Positions 16,418 to 26,070 are shown, counted from the first letter of the stretch. The stretch is 57,195 nucleotides of DNA from Spirochaetales bacterium (GCA_016934415.1 JAFGSW010000004.1:1-57195); one strand, 5' to 3'. Made by a program: numbers and translations. The notes: a model not told the origin generated them from the letters alone.

Positions 16418-17712
16418 GGGAGCACCCCGCCCTTCAGATCGACGCCGGCGCGCCCCTCAATGAGGACGCGGATCTTCTCACCCGGATATACGCTTGAGTC
16501 ACGGACCACGACCAGGCCGTCCACTTCCGGCGCCTGGAACCAGGCCCGCCCCAGGACCAGGTCCTCCCCTTCGACCCGCTCTTCGACGAGGACGTCGGTC
16601 TTTCGCCCGACGAGCGAGTCGAGCCACGCCGCCGTGATCTCGGTCTGGCGCTCCTCGAGCGCGGCCTTGCGCTTTCGGGCGGTTTTACCCGGCACCCGCG
16701 GCCTGAGCTTGAACGCCTGAGTCCCCTCCTCGGGCGAAAAGGCGAACACGCCCGCCCATTGCGGCCGCAGGCGCTCCTGGAAGGCGAGCAGGCGATCGAA
16801 ATCGTCCTCGTTTTCGCCCGGAAAACCGGTGAGGAAGGTGGTGCGGATGACCGCTTCCGGGAGCGCGGAGCGGATGGAATCCGCTAGAGCGGCGTAGGAA
16901 TCGGCGTCGCCCCGGCGGTTCATGGCTCTGAGGATGGAGGAGCTTCCGTGCTGAAAAGGCAGATCGAAGTAGGGGAGGATTTTGGGCGATGAGCGTACGG
17001 CGTCGAGAAGCTCGGCCGTGAAATGATCCGGGTGTATATAGAGCAGGCGCACCCAAAAATCGCCCGGGAGCCCGGCCACCTCGGAAATGAGAGCGGCGAG
17101 CTCGCTTTCGCCCCGATCGAGGCCGAAGGAGGACGTGTCTTGGGCGATGAGGTTCACTTCATGGATTCCGCGTTCGAGAAAACCCCTCACTTCCCGGACG
17201 ACGTCGCCGCGAAGCCTGCTTCGGAGGCCGCCGCGGATGAGGGGGATGGCGCAGTAGGTGCAGCGGTTGGCGCACCCTTCCGCGATCTTGACGTAGACGC
17301 TTCCCGGGTAGGAAAGCAGGCGCCGGCGCTCGGCCGGACCGGAAGCGGCCGCGTTTTTTCCCAGGCCGACGATCCCCGCGACAAACTCGGGAAAACCGGG
17401 ATCGCGGATATTGCCCCACACCCCGTCGGCCTCGCCCAATTCACGTTCCAGGTCCTCCCTGTAGCGCATGGCCAGGCAGCCGACAAGTACGATTTTTTTA
17501 TCCGGAAAACGGCGCCTGAAGTCGAGGATGGAGTCGATCGATTCCTGTTTGGCGCTCGCTATGAAGCCGCAGGTGTTGACGAGGAGGCAATCGGCGGCGG
17601 CGGGGTCGTCGGTCCAGGCAAGGCCGGACGCTTCCAGAACGGCGATGGCATGCTCCGACTCAACCTGATTTTTCGCGCATCCCAGGCTTTCGATATAGAA
17701 TGAAAGGCTCAT
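16414..17712 (-). CDS. rimO: Ribosomal protein S12 methylthiotransferase RimO
   Basis: About 432 aa from ATG 17712, chosen because the protein then begins MSLSFYIESLGCAKN like its family. UPF0004 domain with cluster Cys in LGCAKNQVESE, NTCGFIASAKQES and GCLAMRY; radical SAM domain with EGCANRCTYCAIP; TRAM domain at the C-terminus (ETDVLVEERVEGEDLVLGRAWFQAPEVDG). It adds a methylthio group to the conserved aspartate of S12 using two 4Fe-4S clusters. The NTCGFI/AKQES motif separates RimO from MiaB. The last four bases overlap the helicase start. Confidence 0.93.
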   Translation of the reverse strand: MSLSFYIESLGCAKNQVESEHAIAVLEASGLAWTDDPAAADCLLVNTCGFIASAKQESIDSILDFRRRFPDKKIVLVGCLAMRYREDLERELGEADGVWGNIRDPGFPEFVAGIVGLGKNAAASGPAERRRLLSYPGSVYVKIAEGCANRCTYCAIPLIRGGLRSRLRGDVVREVRGFLERGIHEVNLIAQDTSSFGLDRGESELAALISEVAGLPGDFWVRLLYIHPDHFTAELLDAVRSSPKILPYFDLPFQHGSSSILRAMNRRGDADSYAALADSIRSALPEAVIRTTFLTGFPGENEDDFDRLLAFQERLRPQWAGVFAFSPEEGTQAFKLRPRVPGKTARKRKAALEERQTEITAAWLDSLVGRKTDVLVEERVEGEDLVLGRAWFQAPEVDGLVVVRDSSVYPGEKIRVLIEGRAGVDLKGGVLP

Positions 17713-17865
17713 GGCACTCGACCGCGCGCCGGGACCATCGTGCCGGGCGCAAGGAGGGAGCGGATTCTCGAGGCGGCCGGATATGCCCACAGCGCTTTTT
17801 TTTCAGGCATTGATTTCAGATTGTCGTCATGGTCCGGCGAAACACGTCGCTCCGGGCGGCGTATC

Positions 17866-18930
17866 TCACTTTTCCGGAATCATGACGAGCTGGTACTTGT
17901 TGGCTTCGGCCTTGATCCATGTCACCCGCCCGGCGAACAGGTCGTACGCCCGTCCGGTGTCCAGTTCCTTGCCGGCCAGGCTCAGCTTGATCGCGCCGCC
18001 GTCGGAACAGCGGATATCCGCGCTCCGGTCGGCGGAAAGGGTGAAGGTGTCGCCCTTGTAGCTGAATTTCTCCTCTCGGTCCCGGGCGTCAAGGTAATAG
18101 ACGAGGAGGCAGTTTTTTATAACGGTGACGCTCACCGTGAATCGGGAAGGTTGGACGGCCTCGCTGACAATCTTGGCGACGCCCTTGGCGACGAGCTCGA
18201 GGTCGCTCGCGCTCGCGATGAGGTTCTCGGCGATCATCGGCGGTTTGAGGGTTAGAAGCGCGATCTTTCTATTCACGAAGGTATTGATTGGTCCGAGGGA
18301 AATTGCGATTTCGGGCGTTCCGTCTCCGTCGAGGTCGATCTGTTTCGCATCACCGATGATGAAGTCCTGGGTCGTGGAGCCGTAGGCCAGGCTGATGCCG
18401 TTTTCACTGATGCGTTGAACGCTGATTTCGGCGATGTTGTTGTTGACGGGGACCTTGATGAGGAATCCCTTCGGGGCCTCGATTGACGTTTTCTGGCCGT
18501 TATAGACGACCTCCTGGCTTTTCTCTTCGCCGGTTGCGGCCTCTTCCGCCCCGCCGGCGGCGAAGGGATTGACGAGGACGAGGATGAGGATGATCGCCGC
18601 GGCGACAAGGACGCCGCCGGTGACGGCGAGAACGGCCGGAACCTTCCGGCCGGGTGTTTTCTGATCGAGGAGCTGGTCGAGCGGGATCGGCTGCTCCTGA
18701 ATTTTCATGTTTTTATAAATCGAGATCATCTCGTCCGTATCGAGTCCCAGGTATTCCGCGTAGTTCTGCAGAAAACCCTTGAGATACGTTTCTCCGGGGA
18801 AAATCGAGAAATCCTCGCTTTCGAGGGCGATGAGATACCGCTTGGCGATGTGTGTGTCCCTGGCGATCTGCTCTATCGAGTAACCGAGATTTTCGCGTGT
18901 GGCGCGCAGTTTTTCCCCAAAGGATTCCAT
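17866..18930 (-). CDS. RodZ-like membrane HTH protein
   Basis: 354 aa. N-terminal Xre-like HTH (LRATRENLGYSIEQIARDTHIAKRYLIALE, about 8-40) followed by the RodZ hallmark FPGETYLKGFLQNYAEYLGLD (about 44-66). A single membrane helix spans about 99-121 and the remaining 230 residues face the periplasm. RodZ ties MreB to the cell envelope and sets cell shape. The periplasmic part is longer than the usual DUF4115 and could have an added role. It begins 4 bp after the LolA-like stop and is followed at 153 bp by rimO. No MreB gene is in the window. Confidence 0.85.
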   Translation of the reverse strand: MESFGEKLRATRENLGYSIEQIARDTHIAKRYLIALESEDFSIFPGETYLKGFLQNYAEYLGLDTDEMISIYKNMKIQEQPIPLDQLLDQKTPGRKVPAVLAVTGGVLVAAAIILILVLVNPFAAGGAEEAATGEEKSQEVVYNGQKTSIEAPKGFLIKVPVNNNIAEISVQRISENGISLAYGSTTQDFIIGDAKQIDLDGDGTPEIAISLGPINTFVNRKIALLTLKPPMIAENLIASASDLELVAKGVAKIVSEAVQPSRFTVSVTVIKNCLLVYYLDARDREEKFSYKGDTFTLSADRSADIRCSDGGAIKLSLAGKELDTGRAYDLFAGRVTWIKAEANKYQLVMIPEK

Positions 18931-18934
18931 AAGC

Positions 18935-19609
18935 TTAGTTTTCCGCTCCGTACAGGAAATTGGGATAGACGTTCGTCAGGTTGGGCGTATCGATGGTGAA
19001 CCGGTTGAGAAGAATGCCGGGGTTGATGACGATGTTGTCGTAGTCGAAGATGATTTTTTCGTTCTTGAGATTGACGGCCTCGATGCGACGGATGAGAAAA
19101 CTGCCCGGCAGGATCGACACGACGATGTACTTGAATCCCTCCGACGAGCCGGCATAGGGATAGAGACTCAGTTTGTAGACTTTCTCGCTCGAGCCGGGAG
19201 AGAGCGGCACCAGGCCCGCTTCCGCGAACGAGACGCTGTAATTGCTCCTGAGCAGGCTCAAACCGCCGCTTGTGGCCAGGCTGGCCTTTGCGTCGGTGAA
19301 CTTCTGCTCGAGGATGGTTTGATGAGACGGCATGTAGATCTGCAGACTTTCCGGAGTGATGAGGATGACCTGTCCCTTCGGATTGGAAAACTCGATTTTG
19401 AGCATGTTTCGGCTGTTGTAGAGGAGCAGACCCGACTGCGTTTTGTCGTCCTTGGTGATCCTGATATTCGACTGGTAGTCATTAAGCTTGGCGTAAATGT
19501 TCGAGGTCCGGTTGAAGATATCGGTGGCGACGGTGAGAACACCCTCGTCCTGCGCAACGAGAACGCCCGCCGAGAAAAAAGCGATCACCGCCAAAAGGTG
19601 CTTTTTCAT
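18935..19609 (-). CDS. LolA-like outer-membrane lipoprotein carrier
   Basis: About 224 aa from ATG 19609, with GGGAGA 6 bp upstream. Signal peptide KKHLLAVIAFFSAGVLVAQ, then a LolA/LolB-type half-barrel: YQSNIRITKDDKTQSGLLLYNSRNMLKIEFSNPKGQ corresponds to the typical substrate-cupping strands, and YKLSLYPYAGSSEGFKYIVVSIL and IRRIEAVNLKNEKIIFDYDNI to the second half. Family members shuttle lipoproteins across the periplasm. It is co-transcribed with rodZ-like (4-bp gap), consistent with spirochaete gene order. The gap 19610-19810 probably carries its promoter. A longer start at 19804 is in frame but would bury the signal peptide. Confidence 0.82.
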   Translation of the reverse strand: MKKHLLAVIAFFSAGVLVAQDEGVLTVATDIFNRTSNIYAKLNDYQSNIRITKDDKTQSGLLLYNSRNMLKIEFSNPKGQVILITPESLQIYMPSHQTILEQKFTDAKASLATSGGLSLLRSNYSVSFAEAGLVPLSPGSSEKVYKLSLYPYAGSSEGFKYIVVSILPGSFLIRRIEAVNLKNEKIIFDYDNIVINPGILLNRFTIDTPNLTNVYPNFLYGAEN

Positions 19610-19810
19610 ATGTCTCCCTCGCTCATGCATGTATCGGGGGCCGGGGAATGCATGCCGGTTTTGATTCGGATCAACGGCGAACATGCGGGTCGGCTCAGTG
19701 TCGGTAATTCCGAAATCATCGAGTTGTGAGGCCGGAAACATGCTTCCGAGCGCATTTATTATCAGGACTATTTTTCCGTTTGTCAAGCCGGCGTCCGACT
19801 CCACTTTGAT

Positions 19811-22282
19811 TCAGTGTCTCTGTGGTGAAAAAGAGGAAGGTTCCGCCCGGTTCAGATATTCGAGCACGAGGCGGCGCAGGCGGTGATCCTGGAGCTTCAG
19901 AAACTCGCCGCACCCGGCGCAGACGAATCGATTGTCCTTGAGATGGGCGCGCGCGCACCCGACGCACCAGATGCGTCCGCACGCGGGGCATTGGCCGGCG
20001 GGCGACTCGGGCGGCGGTTCGCCTCGGATCTTCCCCCCTTCCGAGGACTCCACGTCGCGCCGGACCCACCATTCCCTTCCGCACCCGTCACATCGATATT
20101 GCGTCTCGAATTTATCCCGCAATTTTTTTTGCAGGGTCAACGCTCGCTCCTCGGTCCGGCCCTCGGTCGGGCGGCCGAGCAGGGCGGCTTCGATCAATTC
20201 CTTCGCCTTGTCGTATTGGGAACGTTCCAGGGCGAGGGACGCCAGGTTGAGGACGAGGTCGCGGTTTCCCGGCTCCAGACGCAGGCCCTCGGTATAGCAG
20301 TAGTCCGCGCGCAGGTATTCGGTCCGGACGACGCACAGGTTGCCGAGGAGGTTGTACACCGACGCGGTGGGCCGGCCGTCGAGGAGTTTGAGGAGGAGCT
20401 CTTCCGCCCGGGTGATCTCGTCGACTTCCAGGCAGGCGGCCGCGCAGTTTTCCATGTAGAGCGGGTGGTCCGGGGCGGCCTTGATCGCCTTTTCGTACTC
20501 CGCCGCCGCCCGCCGGTAATCGCCTTCGCGCACGGCTAAGTTGCCCTTGTGATTGTACAGATGGGCGTTGGGATTGATCTCGAGCTCCTCTTCCACCAGG
20601 GCGAGCGCGTCCTCTTTTTTCCCCGTGCGGTGGAGAACGTCCGAGTAGTTTATAAGGATGTCGATGTCGCGGGGAGCGCCGGCGCGAGCCTTGGCGAAGG
20701 ATGCGAGCGCCGCCCGTTCGTCGCCGCGGTCGAGCCGCTCGAGCCCGGCGAGGTTATTCACCCACGGGTCGTCCGGCGCGAGTTGCCGCGCCTTTTCGAG
20801 CTCTTTTTCGTAGTCCCGACCGAGGAGGCGTTCGCATTCGGCCAGTCGCCACCAATAGAGGGCGTAGCCGGGTTCGATCTCCGCCGCCCGGGCGAACAGG
20901 CCGGCGGCGTCCTCCCGCCGCCCCTCGTCGACGGCAATGAGGCCCGACAGGTAAAGAAGGGCGCTGTCGGTCGCACCGCCTTGGATGAGTTTTTCGAGGA
21001 TGGGTTTGGCCTCGGTTCGCTTGTTTTCGTGGAAGAGCATTTTGGCCTCAAAGCCGAGGGCCTCGTCGCTTTCGGGGGCGAGGGCCGTGAGCCGGGTCAT
21101 GATGAGCGAGAGGTCGTCATACGCCTCCTGCCGGAAGAGGAGGCGGGCCGCCTTCAGGTAATCCGCAAGAGCCTCTTCCGGCCGTCCGCATTTCTCGAGC
21201 ATGCGCGCCCGGTTGGCGAAATAAAGAGGCATTTCAGGCTCCCTCAGGCCCGCTTCCCTATAGGCCTCAGCCGCCTTTTCCCAATTGCCGAGGGCGTGCT
21301 CGCAATTGCCGAGCAGGTTCCAGAGCGTGGCGGCGTCGGCGAAGCGGTCGATGTTGACCCGGATGAAATCGCGGGCTTTAAGGAATTCGTTCGCGAGGTA
21401 GAGGGCGTTCGCCTTCTCGACGACGGCCTGCCCGTGGCCGGGGTTCTGCCCGAGGAGCCGGTCGAGCGCGGCCAGGGCCTGGTCGTGCAGCTTGAGATTG
21501 ACCGCGCACACCGCGAAGAGAAAAAGGGCTTCCTCGTTCGTCGGGTCGTGCTTGAGCGCCTTCTTGAGCTCCACCGCCGCGGCCGCGTAGTTGCCCATGG
21601 CGGAGAACGTCCGGCCGAGCGCGACCCGGGCGCCGGGCTCGGCCGGCACGTAGCGGGCCCAGCGCCAGTACTCTTTCTCCACCCGGACGGGCCGGGACTC
21701 GATCGTCAGGCGGTGAAAGCGAATCTCCGCGCGGTCCTCCTCATTGAAGTTCTGCCCGGCCACGCCGATGCGCCCGGAGAGGAGCTTGTCGTCGTCGATC
21801 TCCCCGATCCATTCCTGGTCGACGTAGAACGAGAGCTGCGAACCGTGCGCGATCAGACGCACCTCGTGCCGGTCGCCGATGAGAAGCGGGGTCGGCGTCC
21901 ATTCGATGAGGCGGAGAGGATGGCCGTTGAAAAGCACGTCGCAGCGGAAGGCGCCGGCGTTGGAAACGAGGAAATAATAGAAGTTTTCATTGTTGATGAA
22001 GCGAAAGATGAATCCACCGGCCGAATGCCCGTTCTCCCGGTCGAAAGAGACGGTCGCTTCAAGGCTGAAATCACGGTACTGGTACAAGTCGGCCGGCACC
22101 CAGGCGAACACGTTCTTTTTATGGAGCTCGAGAGAGAGGGCGCCCCGCTTCACGCGGCAGGAGTGTGAGTCCGCGTCCACGGCTGAGAATCGCCGCTGCT
22201 GGAGAAGTCCGAAATCGGTATGGAAGCGCTCCAGGGCTTCTCGGTCCGGATCGTTTTCCTTTTTTTTCAGAAACCAGAGCAC
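19811..22282 (-). CDS. Large TPR protein with N-terminal LamG-like and C-terminal zinc-ribbon domains
   Basis: 823 aa, start GTG at 22282 with GGGAGACA before it. The N-terminal 200 residues have a concanavalin/LamG-like strand pattern (FSLEATVSFDRENG, GGFIFRFINNENFYYFLVS, RIGVAGQNF). About 15 tetratricopeptide repeats follow (for example PTNEEALFLFAVCAVNLKL, TLWNLLGNCEHALGNWEKAAEAYREA). The last 90 residues have four CxxC knuckles (YRCDGCGREW, GQCPACGRIWCVGC, FVCAGC), likely two zinc ribbons. There is no signal peptide, so it is probably cytoplasmic and a scaffold. It lies 200 bp upstream of the lolA-like gene on the same strand and may be transcribed with it. Function unknown. Confidence 0.8.
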   Translation of the reverse strand: MLWFLKKKENDPDREALERFHTDFGLLQQRRFSAVDADSHSCRVKRGALSLELHKKNVFAWVPADLYQYRDFSLEATVSFDRENGHSAGGFIFRFINNENFYYFLVSNAGAFRCDVLFNGHPLRLIEWTPTPLLIGDRHEVRLIAHGSQLSFYVDQEWIGEIDDDKLLSGRIGVAGQNFNEEDRAEIRFHRLTIESRPVRVEKEYWRWARYVPAEPGARVALGRTFSAMGNYAAAAVELKKALKHDPTNEEALFLFAVCAVNLKLHDQALAALDRLLGQNPGHGQAVVEKANALYLANEFLKARDFIRVNIDRFADAATLWNLLGNCEHALGNWEKAAEAYREAGLREPEMPLYFANRARMLEKCGRPEEALADYLKAARLLFRQEAYDDLSLIMTRLTALAPESDEALGFEAKMLFHENKRTEAKPILEKLIQGGATDSALLYLSGLIAVDEGRREDAAGLFARAAEIEPGYALYWWRLAECERLLGRDYEKELEKARQLAPDDPWVNNLAGLERLDRGDERAALASFAKARAGAPRDIDILINYSDVLHRTGKKEDALALVEEELEINPNAHLYNHKGNLAVREGDYRRAAAEYEKAIKAAPDHPLYMENCAAACLEVDEITRAEELLLKLLDGRPTASVYNLLGNLCVVRTEYLRADYCYTEGLRLEPGNRDLVLNLASLALERSQYDKAKELIEAALLGRPTEGRTEERALTLQKKLRDKFETQYRCDGCGREWWVRRDVESSEGGKIRGEPPPESPAGQCPACGRIWCVGCARAHLKDNRFVCAGCGEFLKLQDHRLRRLVLEYLNRAEPSSFSPQRH

Positions 22283-22298
22283 TCTGTCTCCCTTTCAT

Positions 22299-22514
22299 CC
22301 GACCACCAAGTACTCATCTGGGGGCATGAAACGCACGTATAATTTTCACAGCCGATACGGAACGTGTAAAACCAGGTGGTCGGACAAGCGTCTAAAAAAT
22401 ATAGCCTTTGTCGGGCGGCTTGGCAACCCGACCACCTGGCTTTCAAGTGGAGGCCTAAAATATCGATATCAACATCATATATCCAATCCATGGTGCGTAA
22501 AGCCTGGTGGTCGG
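22299..22514. repeat. Four alternating copies of a CCGACCACCWGG motif
   Basis: CCGACCACCAAG (22299-22310), CCAGGTGGTCGG (22372-22383), CCGACCACCTGG (22428-22439) and CCTGGTGGTCGG (22503-22514) alternate in strand in the divergent gap between the TPR and protease genes. Neighbouring copies can pair to form competing hairpins, and the second and third pair perfectly. This 258-bp gap should also hold both promoters. Confidence 0.75.
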
Positions 22515-22540
22515 GTTGACCGGCCGCTCGGTTCATCGTT

Positions 22541-23833
22541 ATGTTATACGCAGAAGAGGAAAGGCGGCAGGCGCGATTGGCATCCACGATTATTCTCGTT
22601 GTTTTTCTTGTTTTTTTCTTTCTTGAGTACTCGACCGATCTCACATTGACGCTTCTCAATATGTCCTATATCCGCAAGCGGGCCGGCACCGTGCCGCCGG
22701 TCTACCGGCCTTTTGTCGACGAAGCGACGAGTCTCAAGGCGGCTGAATACGCGGCGACGCGGAGCCGTTTTTCGCTTGCGGCGGGCGGATTTTCCTCGCT
22801 CGTGGTCCTCGTCTTCGTGCTCGGCGGACTGTTCGGCGCGGCCGACCGGCTGCTCGCCTCCTTTTCACTCGGTCTTTACCTGCACGGACTCATCTACATC
22901 GCGGGCGTCTCGCTCGTTTTTTCTATCGTCGGCCTGCCCTTCGCCCTCTACGGCCAGTTCGTGATCGAGGAGCGCTTCGGGTTCAACAAGATGACGCTCG
23001 GCCTTTTTTTCAAGGACCGGCTCAAGTCCCTCGCCTTAAGCGCCGTCATCGGCGTGCCGCTTCTCCTCGGCCTGTTTTTTTTCATGGAAAAAACGGGGCC
23101 GTGGTGGTGGCTCCTCGCGTTCGGCGCCTTCACCCTCATCCAATTCGTGGTCTCCCTCCTCTACCCGACGGTCATCGCGCCGCTTTTCAACAAATTCACC
23201 CCGCTGCCCGACGGCCCGCTCAAGGAAAAGATCGAGGCCTTGCTCGCCTCCCTCAACTACAAGGTGCGGGGCATATTCGTGATGGACGGATCGAAGCGTT
23301 CGCGGCACGCGAACGCCTATTTCACCGGCCTGGGCCGAGTGAAGCGCATCGTTCTTTACGACACCCTCATGAAGACCCTCACCGAGGACGAGTTGGCGGC
23401 GGTCTTCGCGCACGAGCTCGGCCACGAAAAGCGCGCCCACGTCTGGAAAAATCTCATCGCCGGGCTTATCGGCAGCGCGGCCGTGTTCTTCGTCTTGAAC
23501 CTTCTTCTCCCCTGGACGCCGCTCTACCGGGCGTTCGGTTTCACAGCGCCGAGCTACCATGCCCTGCTCGTCCTCCTCGGGTTGTGCTCCGGACCGTTCA
23601 CCTTTTTCCTGAAACCGATCGCGGCCGCATTCTCCCGGAAGCACGAGTACGAGGCGGACCGCTTCGCCCGGCAGGCGCTCGGCGGAGACGCCGCGCCGCT
23701 CGCCTCTGCCCTCCTCAAGCTCTCCCGAGACAACCTCTCGAATCTGCACCCGCACCCGCTCTACAGCTTCGTGCATTACTCGCACCCGACCCTGCCGGAG
23801 CGGATCGCGGCGTTGGAAAAGCCGATGAAATAG
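22541..23833 (+). CDS. Ste24-type M48 membrane metalloprotease
   Basis: 430 aa. Several membrane helices (about 15-38, 80-108, 112-135, 166-182, 187-215, 305-325, 330-360). The zinc site HELGH is at 291-295 and the third ligand Glu in EYEADRFA near 366. NAYFTG and the N-terminal VIEERFGFNKMT signature are typical of CAAX/Ste24 proteases rather than HtpX. Bacterial members cut membrane or misfolded proteins. There is no strong ribosome site at ATG 22541, but the first helix lies behind it, so a later start (Met41) would lose it. It is divergent from the TPR gene. Confidence 0.9.
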   Translation: MLYAEEERRQARLASTIILVVFLVFFFLEYSTDLTLTLLNMSYIRKRAGTVPPVYRPFVDEATSLKAAEYAATRSRFSLAAGGFSSLVVLVFVLGGLFGAADRLLASFSLGLYLHGLIYIAGVSLVFSIVGLPFALYGQFVIEERFGFNKMTLGLFFKDRLKSLALSAVIGVPLLLGLFFFMEKTGPWWWLLAFGAFTLIQFVVSLLYPTVIAPLFNKFTPLPDGPLKEKIEALLASLNYKVRGIFVMDGSKRSRHANAYFTGLGRVKRIVLYDTLMKTLTEDELAAVFAHELGHEKRAHVWKNLIAGLIGSAAVFFVLNLLLPWTPLYRAFGFTAPSYHALLVLLGLCSGPFTFFLKPIAAAFSRKHEYEADRFARQALGGDAAPLASALLKLSRDNLSNLHPHPLYSFVHYSHPTLPERIAALEKPMK

Positions 23834-23873
23834 AAGGGGATATGGGACGGGGCGTCAGGCTCTCGGAGACTTG

Positions 23874-25286
23874 TTAGCTGGGAATATCTACGTAAAATCG
23901 GAAAAAATCATTCGTATACCCGCTTATATCTTGTTGTGGTTGGGGAAAGGTCGTCCAGCTCGATGAATCGAGGTTTTCGTTGATGTGGATGATTTTATCG
24001 AAATCCGTTTTACCGGACAGATCCGTTTGGCCCGAATCGTCGAGGATGGTCAGCCCTGCGTTCTCCTGCGCAATAAAGCGAATCGGGAAATAAAATTTTC
24101 CAGGTTCGTTAGAAGGAACGATGGTGCTGCCGTCCCAGGAGAGGTTCCCAAAGTCCCGGATAGAGTTGAGGTTGCGGTCGAACTCAATGATGGAGGGCAC
24201 GCCGGTGACCGACAGATCGCCATTGAGCACGTACACCGCCGTGTCGGTGACAGTTACGTCGAACAGCATCCTGAAACGGGGATCCGTCTTGTACGAAACA
24301 GTCTCGCCATAAAGAGTTCCACCTGCACCATCCGGATTTTTTGCGAAAGGGTTATAGATGACAATCGCGGGAGCTTTATTATATACGCATGCAATATAGA
24401 GCAAATGCGTCCAGGGATCCACCGCCAAGCCCCAGATCGTATTGATTGTACCTCCCAGCTCCATCATCCGCTGCGAGGGACCGGGGAGCGAATCGACGAC
24501 CTTGAAATAGAGCGCTGACCCAGTGGTGAAATAGAGGATGCTTGTATCAATGGACCCGTTTTGGTCGATATCTTCACCGGCGTCGCGGTCCATGGCGAGG
24601 GCAAGAACCTGAATGCCCCCCGCTAGAGCAGGCCCGCTTCCGAGGCCGTCGGTATTGGTAGCATAATTGATCCCGGTGCTTGTGGGGGTGGAAGTGTAAT
24701 TCGCCGCGAAAATCGTGCCGTTGTCTGAAATCTCGATATCCATCGGCTGAAACGGCAGGGTGGCATTCAGATTGGTGGCCGTGTCTGAGTTGAGCGAATC
24801 TATATTGTTTGAAAAGAAAATACAGCCATTCAAGTAATCCGGCACGAGATACATGGTGGAACCGGCGGCCATGTTGAACACCAGGCGCACAATGCGGCCC
24901 GGTAAAAGGTCCGCCTTGGCGCGGCCTATGAAGGAGCGAAGGTGGTGGTAAGGGAAGACACCCGGATTGGTGATATTGAAAAAGGCTTCTATCTTGAAGC
25001 GCCGGGCGGGCCCGGCCGGCACGTACATGTTGATGTAGCGAGTCCCGGGTGAAACCGTTTTCCGGATGGTCGTCATGCCTTCGCCGTACACGGTGACGAC
25101 AATCTCCGTGAAGGCTATCCCATACGGAGGAACGATTGCCCGGCCGTCACCGAAGATTTGACCGATGTCGAGCGTCACATTAGGCGTTTCGCCGTTCCCC
25201 AGGAACTGCTCGCAGCCGGCGAGAACAAATAAAAGAGTTGCCGCCGAGAAAAAGCATAGTACGAGCCGAAATCTTCTTCGTTTCAT
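23874..25286 (-). CDS. Predicted lipoprotein with extracellular propeller-like domain
   Basis: About 470 aa from ATG 25286, with GGAGGT 9 bp upstream. A basic KRRRFR start, hydrophobic core and lipobox LLFVLAGC give lipidation at about Cys25. A beta-sandwich-like region follows (ITVT-type strands, IVVTVYGEGMTTIRKTVSPGTRYINMYVPAG, about 55-135). A propeller-like part then has blocks such as MDIEISDNGTIFAANY, GLAVDPWTHLLYIACV and VTDTAVYVLNG. Ten or more Asn/Asp-rich loops suggest surface exposure. No catalytic motif is recognised. It is similar in style to the lipoprotein at 13.1 kb. Base composition is a little more AT-rich than its neighbours. Confidence 0.78.
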   Translation of the reverse strand: MKRRRFRLVLCFFSAATLLFVLAGCEQFLGNGETPNVTLDIGQIFGDGRAIVPPYGIAFTEIVVTVYGEGMTTIRKTVSPGTRYINMYVPAGPARRFKIEAFFNITNPGVFPYHHLRSFIGRAKADLLPGRIVRLVFNMAAGSTMYLVPDYLNGCIFFSNNIDSLNSDTATNLNATLPFQPMDIEISDNGTIFAANYTSTPTSTGINYATNTDGLGSGPALAGGIQVLALAMDRDAGEDIDQNGSIDTSILYFTTGSALYFKVVDSLPGPSQRMMELGGTINTIWGLAVDPWTHLLYIACVYNKAPAIVIYNPFAKNPDGAGGTLYGETVSYKTDPRFRMLFDVTVTDTAVYVLNGDLSVTGVPSIIEFDRNLNSIRDFGNLSWDGSTIVPSNEPGKFYFPIRFIAQENAGLTILDDSGQTDLSGKTDFDKIIHINENLDSSSWTTFPQPQQDISGYTNDFFRFYVDIPS

Positions 25287-25403
25287 GATTCCCCGACCTC
25301 CAATGGCAATAACAATGTTACCACTATTATACCATAAAAACAATCGATTTAAAAACCGCAGAAAATCCTGCGTTCGACTGGAGTCAGCCGCAGGCCGGGG
25401 ACG

Positions 25404-25841
25404 TCAGGGCTCGCCGTTGTCGTTCGCGGTTATGGAAAGCGAAGCGAGAGCCTTTTCCACCACAACCGGGATGCGGGGCCGGCCGTCCACCAGACAGGTG
25501 GCGGTAACTAGGGCCGAAACCACGGGTTCTCCGCCCGGAAGCTTGCGGATCGTCTGGCGGAAGAGGAGGCGCAGCAGGCCCCTACGCTCGAGGCGGATCC
25601 GTACCATGAACCGGTCGGCGCTCCGGAGGGGCGAGCGGTAATCGATCTCGATGCGGGTCACCACCGCGTCGATGCCTTCCGTGTGAAGCTTTGAAAAATC
25701 AAGGCCCAGTTCGCGCATGAATTGATGTCTGGCGTGCTCGAGATAATTGAGATATATTGAGTTGTTGACGATGCCCTCGAGATCGAGCTCGTAATCGCGG
25801 ACGGACATCTCGATCTCGAAGTGGAAATCGTTTGCTCCCAT
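25404..25841 (-). CDS. Acyl-CoA thioesterase, YbgC/4HBT family
   Basis: 145 aa, a single hotdog fold. VRDYELDLEGIVNNSIYLNYLEHAR (about 14-38) is the 4HBT signature. The catalytic Asp is in ELDLEG, and NN replaces the more common HVNN. The remaining strands, such as VVTRIEIDYRSPLRSADRFMVRIRLE, fit the fold. Hydrolyses short acyl-CoA or 4-hydroxybenzoyl-CoA-like thioesters in the cytoplasm, but the exact substrate is unknown. The ribosome site (AAGG) before the ATG is weak. It stands alone, 118 bp downstream of the minus-strand lipoprotein start and divergent from the HD-GYP gene. Confidence 0.87.
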   Translation of the reverse strand: MGANDFHFEIEMSVRDYELDLEGIVNNSIYLNYLEHARHQFMRELGLDFSKLHTEGIDAVVTRIEIDYRSPLRSADRFMVRIRLERRGLLRLLFRQTIRKLPGGEPVVSALVTATCLVDGRPRIPVVVEKALASLSITANDNGEP

Positions 25842-26070
25842 GGACCTTTTTCCCCCGCGGCCGGAAAAGACGGTTCGTCCCCGGTCGATATCCGCATTGT
25901 AACTTCGGATCGGGCTTGGTCAAGGGCACGACGGCTGCGGCTGGAAGAGGGGTTTTCACTCATTTTAGAAAAATTTGACTTTTACATCTGACTACGTTAA
26001 AATTTTTTTATATTTTTCTGTACCAATACAAGGCAATGGCCATGCGGACTGATGATGGAGCGGGGAACAA

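Noticed and set aside
14774..16720. 648-residue plus-strand open frame across the helicase gene
   Set aside because: Antisense of clear UvrD motifs; the composition and lack of start context mark it as a shadow.
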